Notes under the pieces: generated by a model | What the model saw: only the letters and a program-made list of their open reading frames with translations | What the model was told of the DNA's origin: nothing | The model's database searches: none | Shown: positions 33,498 to 41,956 of the stretch, one piece after another | Position numbering within the stretch: the stretch's first letter is position 1 | Layout of the letters: every line of letters begins with the position of its first letter | Translations under genes and position numbers: made by a program | Source: Chloroflexota bacterium | Lineage (GTDB): Bacteria; Chloroflexota; Dehalococcoidia; Bin125 | Direction: 5' to 3' | Length of the DNA stretch: 64,000 nt | Assembly (NCBI GenBank): GCA_028874365.1 | Contig: JAPPJZ010000021.1 | Coordinates: 27,468-91,467, forward strand

Positions 33498-34600
33498 CCG
33501 CAGCCGGCGCTGAGTGGGGATGTCGGCCACGCTTTGGCCGTCGCCTCGAGCTCGAGGCGACGCCAGCTCCGCTGAACCGTGATCGTGATCTCCTCGCCCG
33601 GCGTAATCGAAGCGAGCACGTCGACCAGCTCGTCGGCTGTGTCTGCCGATTGATCGTTGATCGCAATCAGTTGGTCGCCGGTCCGGACATCGGCCTGGTC
33701 GGCGGCCGAGTTGCAGTAGACGTCATCGATCCTGATCCGGCCAGTCGATTGATCGATCGAAATGCCGAGGAAGGTGCGTTCCACGTCCCGGCCCTCGAGC
33801 ATCGTCGGAAGCGATCGCAAGAGGGTCTCGACGCTGACCGCGAATCCGATCCCCGACGAGGAGCGCACGCTGCTCTCGATTTGCGTCGGGATGCCGACCA
33901 CCCGACCTCGACCGTCAACCAGCATCCCGCCCGAGTTGCCCGGATTGAGCGCCGCATCGGTCTGGATCATCGCTCGCAGCGGCTCCCAGGCCTGCGGTCG
34001 GTTGCCCCGGTCGCGGTCGAGTGCCGAGACGATGCCCACGGTCAGGGTGTTGGGCAGCGCGAACGGCGCGCCCAGCGCGCCGACAGGGTCTCCGACGCGA
34101 ACCTCATTGATGTTGGCGAAGAGCGGGACGGTGATTGCGAGTCCCGCAGGGTTAACCTTGAGCAAGGCGAGATCGTTGCCGACGTCTCTGGCGACGAGTT
34201 CCGCCTCGAGGACCCGACCTTCTTGCGTGCGAATGCGGATACTAACGCCGTCGGCGACGACGTGGAGGTTGGTGATCACGTGTCCGTTCTCGCTGACGAA
34301 GAAGCCAGACCCCGTGCCCACCTCGGTCGTGACCGACACCAGTGAGGGGACGGCCCGCGCGTAGATCGCCGACCAGTCCACCGTGGTCGTCGTGGGTTCG
34401 GCGAACGTTGGCGGAAAGACAGGTGCCTGGGGAGAGCGCAGTTCGCAAAAATTCAAGGCTGGTTCGCTGCTAATCTCAGCGGCGCTGTGGGTCGGCCCGC
34501 CTGGCGGGCCCTCGTCCAGCGCGTGGAACGCCGCCGCTGTTATCGCGGCGGCGACCGCTGCACAGAGAATCGAGATGCAGAAGGTGTTGCGTCGGCTCAT
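33494..34600 (-). CDS. HtrA/DegP-type serine protease with PDZ domain
   Basis: 368 residues: an N-terminal membrane anchor (about 7-26), a Pro-rich linker, a trypsin-like domain with His113 (TNLHVV), Asp143 (GNDLALLKV) and Ser223 (LNPGNSGG), then one PDZ domain (about 275-355, AADQADVRTGDQLIAINDQ). Such proteins degrade misfolded exported proteins outside the membrane. It follows an RlpA-like gene by 54 bases and may be in the same transcript. Confidence 0.92.
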   Translation of the reverse strand: MSRRNTFCISILCAAVAAAITAAAFHALDEGPPGGPTHSAAEISSEPALNFCELRSPQAPVFPPTFAEPTTTTVDWSAIYARAVPSLVSVTTEVGTGSGFFVSENGHVITNLHVVADGVSIRIRTQEGRVLEAELVARDVGNDLALLKVNPAGLAITVPLFANINEVRVGDPVGALGAPFALPNTLTVGIVSALDRDRGNRPQAWEPLRAMIQTDAALNPGNSGGMLVDGRGRVVGIPTQIESSVRSSSGIGFAVSVETLLRSLPTMLEGRDVERTFLGISIDQSTGRIRIDDVYCNSAADQADVRTGDQLIAINDQSADTADELVDVLASITPGEEITITVQRSWRRLELEATAKAWPTSPLSAGCG

Positions 34601-34654
34601 GCTTCGGTCTCCATCGCGCCCAAGGTATGCCGCGACAGTTCGTTCAGCGTTCCG

Positions 34655-35593
34655 TCATTCAGGACCTGCGAGAACTTCGATCAGAACGCTTACACGCCCT
34701 TCAGGAAGGATGGCCAGCCGCTGAAAGGCCGCCTCCGAGAGGTCGACATGATTGTGGCCCAGCAAGCCGGTGTCCTGGATGATCACGTCCACGTAACGCT
34801 CGTCTCGCCAGATTCGCAGCCTGGTGCCGCACGGCCAGGTGACGGCGGCGGCGATGGCCGGATCGGACGGATCATACCGATTGTGCGGCGGGCAGAACAT
34901 CGGTCCGCCGGCCAGAGACGGGTGATAGTAGGTGATCTCACCGGGGACGACCCGAGATGCGAGGTCGGCGGGCACGATGCCGGCGGCCGGGTTCCAGCGT
35001 GCGCCGGCGACCCGCATCCGCAGCCAGATCGCGTCGCCCGGATGCAGCACGGCGAACAGTTGCTGGGCCGCCTCGCCCGGCTCGTACGAGATCCACTGCT
35101 GATACTCGCTGTTCCAGCGCAGCGCCTCGGCGACAGGGCCAAACGGCTCCGTGCCGAGCGCCGTCCAGACCGGCTCATGCAGTCCCGACCAGCCAACGAA
35201 CGACCAGCCGACCGGCAGCTCGGGCGGCTCGGGCAGCGGGCCGCGAAACTGCGGCTGTCGCCAGACGGCGTCGGAGTTTATCTGCAACAGCAGCGGCTGA
35301 CCGTGTTCGAGCACCCCGATCGTATCGACCGGGGTGTCCGGCGCGTAGGACATCCATCGCTGACCCTCGATGTCCCAGCTATGGGCAATCCTCAGTGGGA
35401 GCGAGCTGACCGCTTCGTGGATCGGCGTATCCGGTCCGCACCAGGTGTGTGTGTTCCATCCGGTGACCAGCGGGATTTCGTTCGTTTCTCGTGCTTTCGT
35501 CGGGAGCTGCGGTCCCAGGGAAGCGGCGATGGCGCCGACTGCGCCGACTGCGCTCGCTCGCATCAGCGTGCGGCGGCTGAAGCGCCGGGTCAT
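34655..35593 (-). CDS. Tat-exported RlpA-like double-psi beta-barrel protein
   Basis: 312 residues. A twin-arginine signal (TRRFSRRTLMRAS plus a hydrophobic stretch) is followed by a central Trp-rich region with two similar segments (QRWMSYAPDTP and QQWISYEPGEA) and a C-terminal RlpA-like barrel (TYYHPSLAGGPMFC, CGTRLRIWR, IIQDTGLLG, HVDLSEAAFQRLA). RlpA-type barrels cut peptidoglycan glycan strands; the Asp of QDTG matches the family's catalytic position. It overlaps the SpoU gene upstream by ATGA. Confidence 0.8.
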   Translation of the reverse strand: MTRRFSRRTLMRASAVGAVGAIAASLGPQLPTKARETNEIPLVTGWNTHTWCGPDTPIHEAVSSLPLRIAHSWDIEGQRWMSYAPDTPVDTIGVLEHGQPLLLQINSDAVWRQPQFRGPLPEPPELPVGWSFVGWSGLHEPVWTALGTEPFGPVAEALRWNSEYQQWISYEPGEAAQQLFAVLHPGDAIWLRMRVAGARWNPAAGIVPADLASRVVPGEITYYHPSLAGGPMFCPPHNRYDPSDPAIAAAVTWPCGTRLRIWRDERYVDVIIQDTGLLGHNHVDLSEAAFQRLAILPEGRVSVLIEVLAGPE

Positions 35594-36618
35594 TGGGCTG
35601 ATTGCCGGGCTTGCCAGCCGCGAAACGCGAACATGGCGACCGACGTGGCGACCGCGACATTGAGGCTGTCGATGTTGCCGACCACGGGCAGCTCAAGCTG
35701 CAGCGCGGCCGCATCAATGAAGCGCTGAGGCAGTCCGTCGCCCTCGTTGCCCGCGACGATCAGCGGGCGCTCAGGCCACTCCGCCTCCCAGATCGGTTGC
35801 GCCGCGGCTCCTTGCTGCAGCGCGACGATTTCGAAGCCTTCCTGCTGCGCACGCTCGAGGCACTCCGCCGGCGTGGCAATCGTGATGATCGGCAGCCACC
35901 AGTCGGTGCCCTTGGTTGAGGGTCGGTAGTAGAAATCGCGGCCGACAATCCAGACCGCCTCTGCGCCGGCCGCCTCGGCGCTGCGTACCAACGTGCCCAG
36001 GTTGACGCCGTAGGAGAAGTTGAACGCGGCAACGCCAAACGAACGCGGTCGAGGCGGCGGTGCGTCGCGATAGGGCAGTCCGAACGGTCGAACCGACGAC
36101 AGGGTGCGGTCCGCTGGTTCGGGTGGTCGCGCAGCGATTGCCTCAAGAGCGCGCGCCGCGCGATTTCGGATCGTTTCGTCCGAGTCGTCCACCAGGCGCG
36201 TGAGCAGCGCTTCGGCCGGCGCGCCTATCGCCGCCAGCGCGACGCAGGCCGCACGCCGAGACTTTCGACTCCCCGTCTCCAGGACCGGATCGAGCTGTCG
36301 GCAGACCTCCTCCGGGTCGAGTCGCGGCAGCAGGGTCATCGACCGCCGCCGCATGCGCTTGTTCGGCGAGAGCAGCGCCGGCAGCAGCGCCTCCACGACC
36401 TCCTCCGCCGGTCCCAACTGCAGTGCAATCCGAGCCTCGCCGCGCGGAAACCCATGGTTCGTGTTCAGCGCGACCTCGACGGTCCGCTCAACCCAGCCCG
36501 CAGTCCGAGCCTCCGCGTCAGCCCGAACCGCCAACCCCGCCTCGTAGGCAGCCTGCTCGTCGCGCTCAAGGTCGGGAATGGAATCGATTTCGGAGGGTTG
36601 CGGTTTACTCTGCGTCAC
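35590..36618 (-). CDS. HEAT-repeat / SpoU (SPOUT) RNA methyltransferase fusion
   Basis: 342 residues from a GTG at 36618. Residues about 40-165 are helical with HEAT-like repeats (ALLPALLSPNKRMRRRSMTLL; RLVDDSDETIRNRAARALE). Residues about 190-335 form a SpoU domain with all three motifs: NFSYGVNLGTLVRSAEAAGA, IVAGNEGDGLP and LPVVGNIDSLNVAVATSVAM. It should transfer a methyl group to a ribose 2'-OH in rRNA or tRNA as a knotted dimer. The HEAT part is not standard and could guide substrate choice. TACGAT lies eight bases before the start with no ribosome site. Confidence 0.85.
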   Translation of the reverse strand: MTQSKPQPSEIDSIPDLERDEQAAYEAGLAVRADAEARTAGWVERTVEVALNTNHGFPRGEARIALQLGPAEEVVEALLPALLSPNKRMRRRSMTLLPRLDPEEVCRQLDPVLETGSRKSRRAACVALAAIGAPAEALLTRLVDDSDETIRNRAARALEAIAARPPEPADRTLSSVRPFGLPYRDAPPPRPRSFGVAAFNFSYGVNLGTLVRSAEAAGAEAVWIVGRDFYYRPSTKGTDWWLPIITIATPAECLERAQQEGFEIVALQQGAAAQPIWEAEWPERPLIVAGNEGDGLPQRFIDAAALQLELPVVGNIDSLNVAVATSVAMFAFRGWQARQSAQ

Positions 36619-36626
36619 AGTGGATC

Positions 36627-36632
36627 ATCGTA
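36627..36632 (-). promoter_or_regulatory. Candidate -10 element for leaderless HEAT-SpoU transcript
   Basis: TACGAT on the minus strand, eight bases before the GTG start, with no Shine-Dalgarno site between. Confidence 0.3.
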
Positions 36633-36678
36633 TTGCGATCGATGATGGTCGGCGCTGTCGCACGCGGGGAGATGACGA

Positions 36679-37077
36679 ATGACGCTTCGCGAGATTGAGA
36701 TCGAGGCCGAGCCGATTGATGTGTATGAGGCGGCGCTGGAGGTGTTGGAGTTAGCCGTGACCGAGGGAGCGTTCAAGGAAGTCGTGAGCGAGTCGCCGCG
36801 CCACTACGCGATCAACTGGTCGACCGCGCTGACCGGGGCTCGCTACGACTTTCGCTTTGAACGGGTATTCGGCGGTGTCACGCGCGCCGAGGCCGTGCTC
36901 GAGTTCTCAGGGTTCTTGGGACCGGTGCTCACCCTGATCCGCGGCGCCGGGAACGGTCCACATCTGGAACAGATCCTCGGCGACATCAAGGGCCTGGCGG
37001 AGTCCGAGGAGTTCTACGAGGACGACGGCGAAGAGACCGATGACGACGATGACGAGGAACCACCGGACGACGAATAA
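36679..37077 (+). CDS. Small protein with acidic tail, unknown
   Basis: 132 residues with GGGGAG seven bases before the ATG. The body (1-105) is a mixed alpha/beta sequence (YAINWSTALTGARYDFRFERVFGG) that could be a small SRPBCC-like or similar beta-rich fold; the last 25 residues are almost all Asp and Glu. No signal or membrane helix. Divergent from the HEAT-SpoU gene. Function unknown. Confidence 0.65.
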   Translation: MTLREIEIEAEPIDVYEAALEVLELAVTEGAFKEVVSESPRHYAINWSTALTGARYDFRFERVFGGVTRAEAVLEFSGFLGPVLTLIRGAGNGPHLEQILGDIKGLAESEEFYEDDGEETDDDDDEEPPDDE

Positions 37078-37389
37078 TCACCCCACGAGACGTGGCCTGA
37101 CGTATACTCAGAACACAAGAGTCATATTAGTGAGGCCCAGCGCATGTCTTCGAGTTTCTCCAGTCAGATGGCACCGCTTCGCCGGAAGCGGTTGGCCGAC
37201 GCCGACCGAACTGACCATGCCCAACCACAACCGACCACTTCCGACCACATCAACCGCACGAAGTCCAGCAAAACACGGGCGATCGTTCATTTTTTCTCCT
37301 GCGGCATTCAGGAGAAAGATTCTCCCTGACCACCCGACTGGGCTCGCATATCATCGTTCCACAGCATTGACGGATCAGGAGATTGCCCC
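37078..37389. other. Gene-free 312-bp leader region upstream of the SDR gene
   Basis: No convincing gene. TATACT near 37099 could be a rightward -10. The region ends with the competing hairpins at 37293-37325 and a good ribosome site (AGGAG) for the SDR. The two short frames inside are Thr/Arg-rich and unsupported. Confidence 0.5.
37293..37325 (+). promoter_or_regulatory. Two mutually exclusive hairpins in the SDR leader
   Basis: TTTCTCCTG (37293-37301) pairs perfectly with CAGGAGAAA (37309-37317). The same GGAGAA (37311-37316) can instead pair with TTCTCC (37320-37325). Only one stem can form at a time, as in attenuators. No U-run follows either stem. Confidence 0.4.
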
Positions 37390-38211
37390 ATGCAGTTGAG
37401 TGGGCTTGGCGACAAAGTCGCAGTGGTCACGGGCGCAGGTCGAATGCGCAGTATCGGTCGACCGATCGCCGTCGAACTGGCGAGGCAGGGCTGCGACATC
37501 GTGCTGACCGGCACGGGACGCGCTCCCGAGAACTATCCCGACGACGAGAAGGCCGCCGGTTGGCGCGACATCGATTCCGTCGCCGATGAGGTACGCGCCG
37601 AGGGCCGGCGTGCGCTACCGCTGGTCTCCGATGTGGCCGACTACGAAGCGGTCGAGGACCTGCTGGACACCACGCTCGCCGAATTCGGACGAGTCGACTT
37701 CGTCATCAACAACGCCGGCGCGGCTCGCGGTTCGGACCGCGTGCCGGTGGTCGAACTCGACCCCGAGCTCTGGCGAGTCGTGCTCGACGTCAACCTCAAT
37801 GGCGCGTTCTACATGAGCCAGGTCTTCGGGCGCAAGTTGATTGAACAGGGCGAGGGCGGCGCGATCATCAACATCTCTTCAATCGCGGGCAAGATGCTCG
37901 GTCCCAACACGGCGGCGTATGCGTCGTCAAAGGCGGGATTGCAGGCGCTGACGGCTTCGATGGCGCAGGAGATCGGCCAGCACGGCGTGCGGGTGAACGC
38001 GATCTGTCCGGGCATCATCGACACGTCGCGCATGGACGATATGGGCCGCGGAGAGTTCTGGCAGCGCGCCATCGACACCCGGATTCCCATGGGCCGCGCC
38101 GGCGAAGGCGAGGACATCGCCTACATCACTACCTTCCTCTGCTCATCACAGGGCGAGTGGATTACGGGTCAGTCGTACAATGTCGACGGCGGGACCTGTG
38201 TCCAGCACTAA
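37390..38211 (+). CDS. Short-chain dehydrogenase/reductase
   Basis: 273 residues with AGGAG before the ATG. Classical SDR: cofactor motif TGAGRMRSIG, NNAG (residues 108-111), catalytic Ser163/164, Tyr177 and Lys181 (YASSK), and the C-terminal GQSYNVDGG. It probably oxidises or reduces a hydroxy/keto group with NAD(P). A 45-base gap separates it from the crotonase in the same direction, suggesting a 3-hydroxyacyl-CoA-type step, but the substrate is not fixed by sequence. Confidence 0.92.
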   Translation: MQLSGLGDKVAVVTGAGRMRSIGRPIAVELARQGCDIVLTGTGRAPENYPDDEKAAGWRDIDSVADEVRAEGRRALPLVSDVADYEAVEDLLDTTLAEFGRVDFVINNAGAARGSDRVPVVELDPELWRVVLDVNLNGAFYMSQVFGRKLIEQGEGGAIINISSIAGKMLGPNTAAYASSKAGLQALTASMAQEIGQHGVRVNAICPGIIDTSRMDDMGRGEFWQRAIDTRIPMGRAGEGEDIAYITTFLCSSQGEWITGQSYNVDGGTCVQH

Positions 38212-38255
38212 CTGACCACTGACCGAGTCGTACACACCACCTGGAGAGTTTGAGC

Positions 38256-39056
38256 ATGGCCGACTACGATTTCATCAAGTACGAGCAAGACGGCAACATC
38301 GTCACCATTACCATCAACCGGCCCGAGCGGATGAACTCGATTCACCCGCCGACCACCGAAGAGCTGTCCGACGCCTGGAACACCTTCGCCGGGGACGATT
38401 CGGCCTGGGTGGGAATCCTGACCGGCGCCGGCGAGCGAGCCTTCTCGGCCGGCAACGACCTGAAGTACACGGCCGAGATGTCGCGCGTGCCGGCCAACGA
38501 GCGGCCGAGCTTCGCTCCCGTGCGTGGAGGCTTCGGCGGAATCACGGCCGACTGGGAATGCCCCAAGCCGATGATCGCCGCGGTCAACGGTTTCGCCCTG
38601 GGCGGCGGTTGCGAGATGGCGATGGCCTGCGACATCATCATCGCCGCCGATCACGCGCGCCTCGGACTGCCGGAGCCTCGAGTCGGCCTGATGGCCGGCG
38701 CCGGCGGCGTCCATCGTCTGCCGCGTCACATTCCGCTCAAGATCGCCATGGGCTACATGCTGACCGGCAACCACATCCCGGCGCCCGTCGCGCACCAGTG
38801 GGGTCTGGTCAACGAGGTCGTACCCGCCGCGGAGCTGATGGACACGGCCAAGCGCTGGGCCAGCGAGATCCTGCTCTGCGCTCCGATCTCGGTGCGCGCC
38901 TCCAAGGAGGCGGCCTACAAGGGCCTCGATCTGCCGCTTCCGGCCGCGCTGACGCACAGCTTCCACCAGCAGCGGATTATGGGTCAGTCCGAAGACCTGA
39001 TCGAGGGCCCGCGCGCCTTCGCCGAGAAGCGCACGCCGAACTGGAAGGGCCGCTAG
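38256..39056 (+). CDS. Enoyl-CoA hydratase/isomerase with intact catalytic pair
   Basis: 266 residues from ATG 38256 (GGAGA upstream). Crotonase fold with both hydratase acids: Glu120 (GGGCEMAM) and Glu140 (LPEPRVG), plus ITINRPERMNSI and SAGNDL. It should add water to a 2-enoyl-CoA. It is the normal counterpart of the Gln/Gln crotonase at 28325. Follows the SDR; the gene end is 19 bases from the palindromic repeat. Confidence 0.92.
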   Translation: MADYDFIKYEQDGNIVTITINRPERMNSIHPPTTEELSDAWNTFAGDDSAWVGILTGAGERAFSAGNDLKYTAEMSRVPANERPSFAPVRGGFGGITADWECPKPMIAAVNGFALGGGCEMAMACDIIIAADHARLGLPEPRVGLMAGAGGVHRLPRHIPLKIAMGYMLTGNHIPAPVAHQWGLVNEVVPAAELMDTAKRWASEILLCAPISVRASKEAAYKGLDLPLPAALTHSFHQQRIMGQSEDLIEGPRAFAEKRTPNWKGR

Positions 39057-39074
39057 GCACCGCCAGCCTCCGAT

Positions 39075-39109
39075 CCCCTCTCCCTCTGGGAGAGGGTTAG
39101 GGTGAGGGT
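39075..39109. repeat. Dispersed palindromic repeat, copy 1
   Basis: CCCTCTCCC (39076-39084) and GGGAGAGGG (39088-39096) form a perfect 9-bp stem with loop TCT, followed by TTAGGGTGAGGG. It lies between convergent genes. On the minus strand the CCCTCACCCTAA part encodes the last residues and stop of the flavin reductase gene. Other copies are at 58610 and 60118. Confidence 0.85.
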
Positions 39110-39693
39110 CCCTGGCCGGACTTCCAGCGAGGCCGATCCGAGAGTTCCCCCATCCGACGACCGGAGTCCGGCACGTCGTGGCTCAGCTTGCGCCCGTACT
39201 CTTCGGCCCAATCGGGTGGCAAGACCTGCTGCACCTCGTGCCAGCGGATTGGCTGAGCGCGCGTGTTGCGAGCGGCGTCCGTCACGTCGGCCAGCCAGAT
39301 CGCCATGTCGCCGCCGTCCATGTAGTTGACCACCTCACACGTCATCCAGCCGAGCACACCCTCCAGGACGGGCAAGCCGTCGTCGTGCTCGAACCAGTCG
39401 AGGCCCTCGAACTTGTCGACCTCGGTCTGCGAGCGGAATCCCCAGTGCCGCACCCAGTGCCACTGCTCTCGGGCCATGACGTGCACGGCCAGACGACCCG
39501 AAGCTTCGATCAGCGAGTTGGTGTGGTTGCGCTTCTGCACCTGGACGAGAACCCGAGGCTGTGACGGCACGATTGACGCTGCGAACGCCCCGACCGCGAT
39601 CTGCCCTCCGCGAGCGCCGTCGTGAGCCGAGGTAACGAGCGTCAGCGGCGACCACATCAATGTCAGCAGCGAGGGGGCGTCGGAGAGCGGCAT
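39097..39693 (-). CDS. Flavin reductase-like FMN-binding domain protein
   Basis: 198 residues resembling flavin reductase/split-barrel FMN proteins (LTLVTSAHDGARGGQIAVGAFAASI cut as LTLVTSAHDGARGG; VLVQVQKRNHTNSLIEASG; FAVHVMAREQ-like LAVHVMAREQ). It may bind FMN and reduce flavin with NAD(P)H or serve a partner oxygenase; no oxygenase lies nearby. It follows the VTT gene by nine bases. The C terminus (GQGPSP and the TAA stop) is supplied by the palindromic repeat, so the original end was probably shorter or different. Confidence 0.78.
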   Translation of the reverse strand: MPLSDAPSLLTLMWSPLTLVTSAHDGARGGQIAVGAFAASIVPSQPRVLVQVQKRNHTNSLIEASGRLAVHVMAREQWHWVRHWGFRSQTEVDKFEGLDWFEHDDGLPVLEGVLGWMTCEVVNYMDGGDMAIWLADVTDAARNTRAQPIRWHEVQQVLPPDWAEEYGRKLSHDVPDSGRRMGELSDRPRWKSGQGPSP

Positions 39694-39702
39694 GTGGGGA
39701 GG

Positions 39703-40407
39703 CTAACGCTCCGTGGACGCCGGCCGGGTCTGGCGTCGCTGTCGCCGTTGTCGCCACCAGACCCAGATCACGGGCAAGGCGAAGAGCACGATGATCGCGA
39801 GCAGAGCGCCGAGCAGGAGTTCGCGGTTCCGTTCCAGCACGGCGTCGCCGAGCACTGCGGCGAGAATCAGGATTGGCGACGAAGCGACCACTGAGATCAC
39901 GATGTACGTAGGAAATCGCATCTGCGTCAGGCCGGCCGCGTACGAGACGTAGTCAACCCCGGCGATTGGAAACAATCGCAGCACAATCAGCAGGCGGATG
40001 CCGAGTCGTTCGCCGAGTTCGTCGATCTTGTCGAGCGCTCGCTGAGACGTGAGTCGCCCCAGGGCAGGGCGGCCGAGGCGCCGCGCAATCCAGAAGCAGA
40101 CGGTCGAACCGATGGCCGTCGCCGTGATCGTGTAGACGAATCCCAGCACGGGTCCGAACACGGCCGCGGCGACCAACGGCATCGGTGCGGTTGGCAGAGG
40201 CGCGAACAACATCGATGCACCGAAGATCACGATGTAAACCACCGGTCCCCAGACACCGAACCCGTCGATCCACTCCTCGATTTCGGATTGTTCCCAGGGA
40301 AACCAGCGTTCATAGGCGAGATACGCGCCGATCAGCGCGGCCACGATAGCGATGCCCAGCAGGAGCAGGAGCAATGCCCGCCCGCGCGTGATCCGCCAGT
40401 TCTGCAT
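39703..40407 (-). CDS. VTT/TVP38-TMEM64 family membrane protein
   Basis: 234 residues with five or six membrane helices. The VTT core is visible (PLPTAPMPLVAAAVFGPVLG, GSTVCFWIARRLGR, LRLFPIAGVDYVSYAAGL). Relatives include DedA-like and scramblase/transport proteins of the inner membrane. A basic C-terminal tail (WWRQRRQRRQ) faces the cytoplasm. TAGAGT six bases before the ATG and no Shine-Dalgarno site suggest a leaderless transcript. Confidence 0.88.
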   Translation of the reverse strand: MQNWRITRGRALLLLLLGIAIVAALIGAYLAYERWFPWEQSEIEEWIDGFGVWGPVVYIVIFGASMLFAPLPTAPMPLVAAAVFGPVLGFVYTITATAIGSTVCFWIARRLGRPALGRLTSQRALDKIDELGERLGIRLLIVLRLFPIAGVDYVSYAAGLTQMRFPTYIVISVVASSPILILAAVLGDAVLERNRELLLGALLAIIVLFALPVIWVWWRQRRQRRQTRPASTER

Positions 40408-40413
40408 GAGGTC

Positions 40414-40419
40414 ACTCTA
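40414..40419 (-). promoter_or_regulatory. Candidate -10 element for leaderless VTT gene
   Basis: TAGAGT on the minus strand, six bases before ATG 40407; no ribosome-binding site. Confidence 0.33.
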
Positions 40420-40505
40420 GTTTGACCGCGGCTACGATCTTGCCAACGAAGAAGGTCGTTCATTGGTGCGCTAGTGTCGAAGTCACGGTCTTGAGGAGGC
40501 ATGAC

Positions 40506-41861
40506 ATGAGTGGGACGACGGCGATCGATCGGGAGTTCTTCGCGAAGCATGCGGTGTCGGCGCAGCGGGCCGAGGAGGCTCGAACGATCTTCCCCGGCGG
40601 CGTGACCCACGACGCGCGGCACTTCGAACCGTTCGGTATCGTCGTTGACCGTGCCGTCGGCCCGCGCAAATGGGACGTCGACGGCAACGAGTACATCGAC
40701 TACGTGATGGGTCACGGGGCGCTGCTCTTCGGTCACAGCCATCCCTACCTGGTCGAGGCAGTCACGGCGCAGGTCGCGCAAGGCACGCACATGGGTGGCT
40801 CCAGTGACCTGGAGCGCCGCTGGGCTCAGTCGATTCAGCGTCTCATCCCGAGCGCGGAGAAGGTGCGGTTCACATCGTCGGGCACCGAAGCGACGATGAT
40901 GGCCGTCCGCCTGGCGCGCGCGGCGACAGGTCGTGATCGATTGTTGCGGCTACGCAATCACTTCCACGGCTGGAACGACAGCGTCTTCGCAGCAGGTCGC
41001 ACTTCGGCAGGCAACATCGCCGCCAATGGACAGCCGGTCGCGATGCAGGGCCTGATTTCGGTCTTCGATCAGACTGATCTCGCGGGCATCAGCGCTGCGC
41101 TGGCGAGCGAAGAGTACGCCGCAGTCATTCTCGAACCGACCGGCTACTCGTGGGGCACCTGTCCCCTAGATCCGTCGGTGCCCAGGGAGCTGCGAGACCT
41201 GACCGAGCGCCACGGGACGTTGTTGATCTTCGACGAAGTGGTGACCGGCTTCCGCATGAGCCGCGGTGGCGCGCAGGAACGAATCGGTGTGCGTCCCGAT
41301 CTCACGACGCTGGCCAAGATCCTCGCCGGCGGACTGCCCGGCGGAGCGGTGGTCGGACGTGCTGACCTGCTCGACCAGATCAGTTTCGACGCTGGCGGCG
41401 GACGCGTCGCGCACCCAGGGACGTTCAATGCAAATCCACTCTCTGCTGTCGCTGGAGAGAGGGCGTTACGGGCAGTGGCGGAAGAGGATCCGAACTCGAT
41501 CGCCAACGAGCGCGCGGCGCAGCTCTCTCGCGGTCTCAATCAAGCCCTTGTCGAGGCGGAAGCGCCCGGGTGCGCGTGGGCCGACGCGTCTCTGGTGCAT
41601 ATTGTCCTGGGCCAGGACATTGAACGCCCTGAAGACGGTGTGACGTGGGATTGGGGGCAGCATGGCGGCGCACGGTCAACGCTGCCGGTCACACGGGGTG
41701 ATGTGCTCTGGCCGTTCCGGCGGGCGTTGTTGAACCAGGGCGTCGATCTGATGGGCATGGGCGCGATTGTGTCATGTGTGCATACAGAGGCTGACATCGA
41801 TTCGACGATCGACAGCTTTGGCGCGGCGTTGTCTGACCTGCGGCGGGACGAGATTCTGTAG
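40506..41861 (+). CDS. Class III aminotransferase, glutamate-1-semialdehyde aminomutase-like
   Basis: 451 residues from ATG 40506, six bases after AGGAGG. PLP fold-type I: RFTSSGTEATMMAVRLARAA, LLIFDEVVTGFRM, and the PLP Lys in TLAKILAGGLPGG. The family includes HemL, but no heme gene is beside it and the C-terminal part is longer and different from HemL, so it is better called a GSAM-like aminotransferase of unknown substrate. Confidence 0.88.
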   Translation: MSGTTAIDREFFAKHAVSAQRAEEARTIFPGGVTHDARHFEPFGIVVDRAVGPRKWDVDGNEYIDYVMGHGALLFGHSHPYLVEAVTAQVAQGTHMGGSSDLERRWAQSIQRLIPSAEKVRFTSSGTEATMMAVRLARAATGRDRLLRLRNHFHGWNDSVFAAGRTSAGNIAANGQPVAMQGLISVFDQTDLAGISAALASEEYAAVILEPTGYSWGTCPLDPSVPRELRDLTERHGTLLIFDEVVTGFRMSRGGAQERIGVRPDLTTLAKILAGGLPGGAVVGRADLLDQISFDAGGGRVAHPGTFNANPLSAVAGERALRAVAEEDPNSIANERAAQLSRGLNQALVEAEAPGCAWADASLVHIVLGQDIERPEDGVTWDWGQHGGARSTLPVTRGDVLWPFRRALLNQGVDLMGMGAIVSCVHTEADIDSTIDSFGAALSDLRRDEIL

Positions 41862-41942
41862 TCCATCGGCAGCGATTCGCTTATCAGGTACGGCTGTAAC
41901 GAAAGCGCTAGCGTAGGGACGGTCTTTGTGCGAATATTCACG

Positions 41943-41948
41943 TAGTAT
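41943..41948 (+). promoter_or_regulatory. Candidate -10 element for gltB
   Basis: TAGTAT eight bases before ATG 41957, with no ribosome site. No -35 at standard spacing. Confidence 0.35.
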
Positions 41949-41956
41949 CCGCACAG

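Noticed and set aside
32264..34345. 693-residue open frame on the plus strand across the MFS gene and htrA
   Set aside because: Runs out of frame through one real gene and antisense through another; composition is Arg/Pro/Gly shadow-like.
37040..37399. 119-residue frame between the acidic-tail protein and the SDR
   Set aside because: Thr/Arg/Pro-rich, overlaps the acidic gene in another frame, no family or ribosome site.
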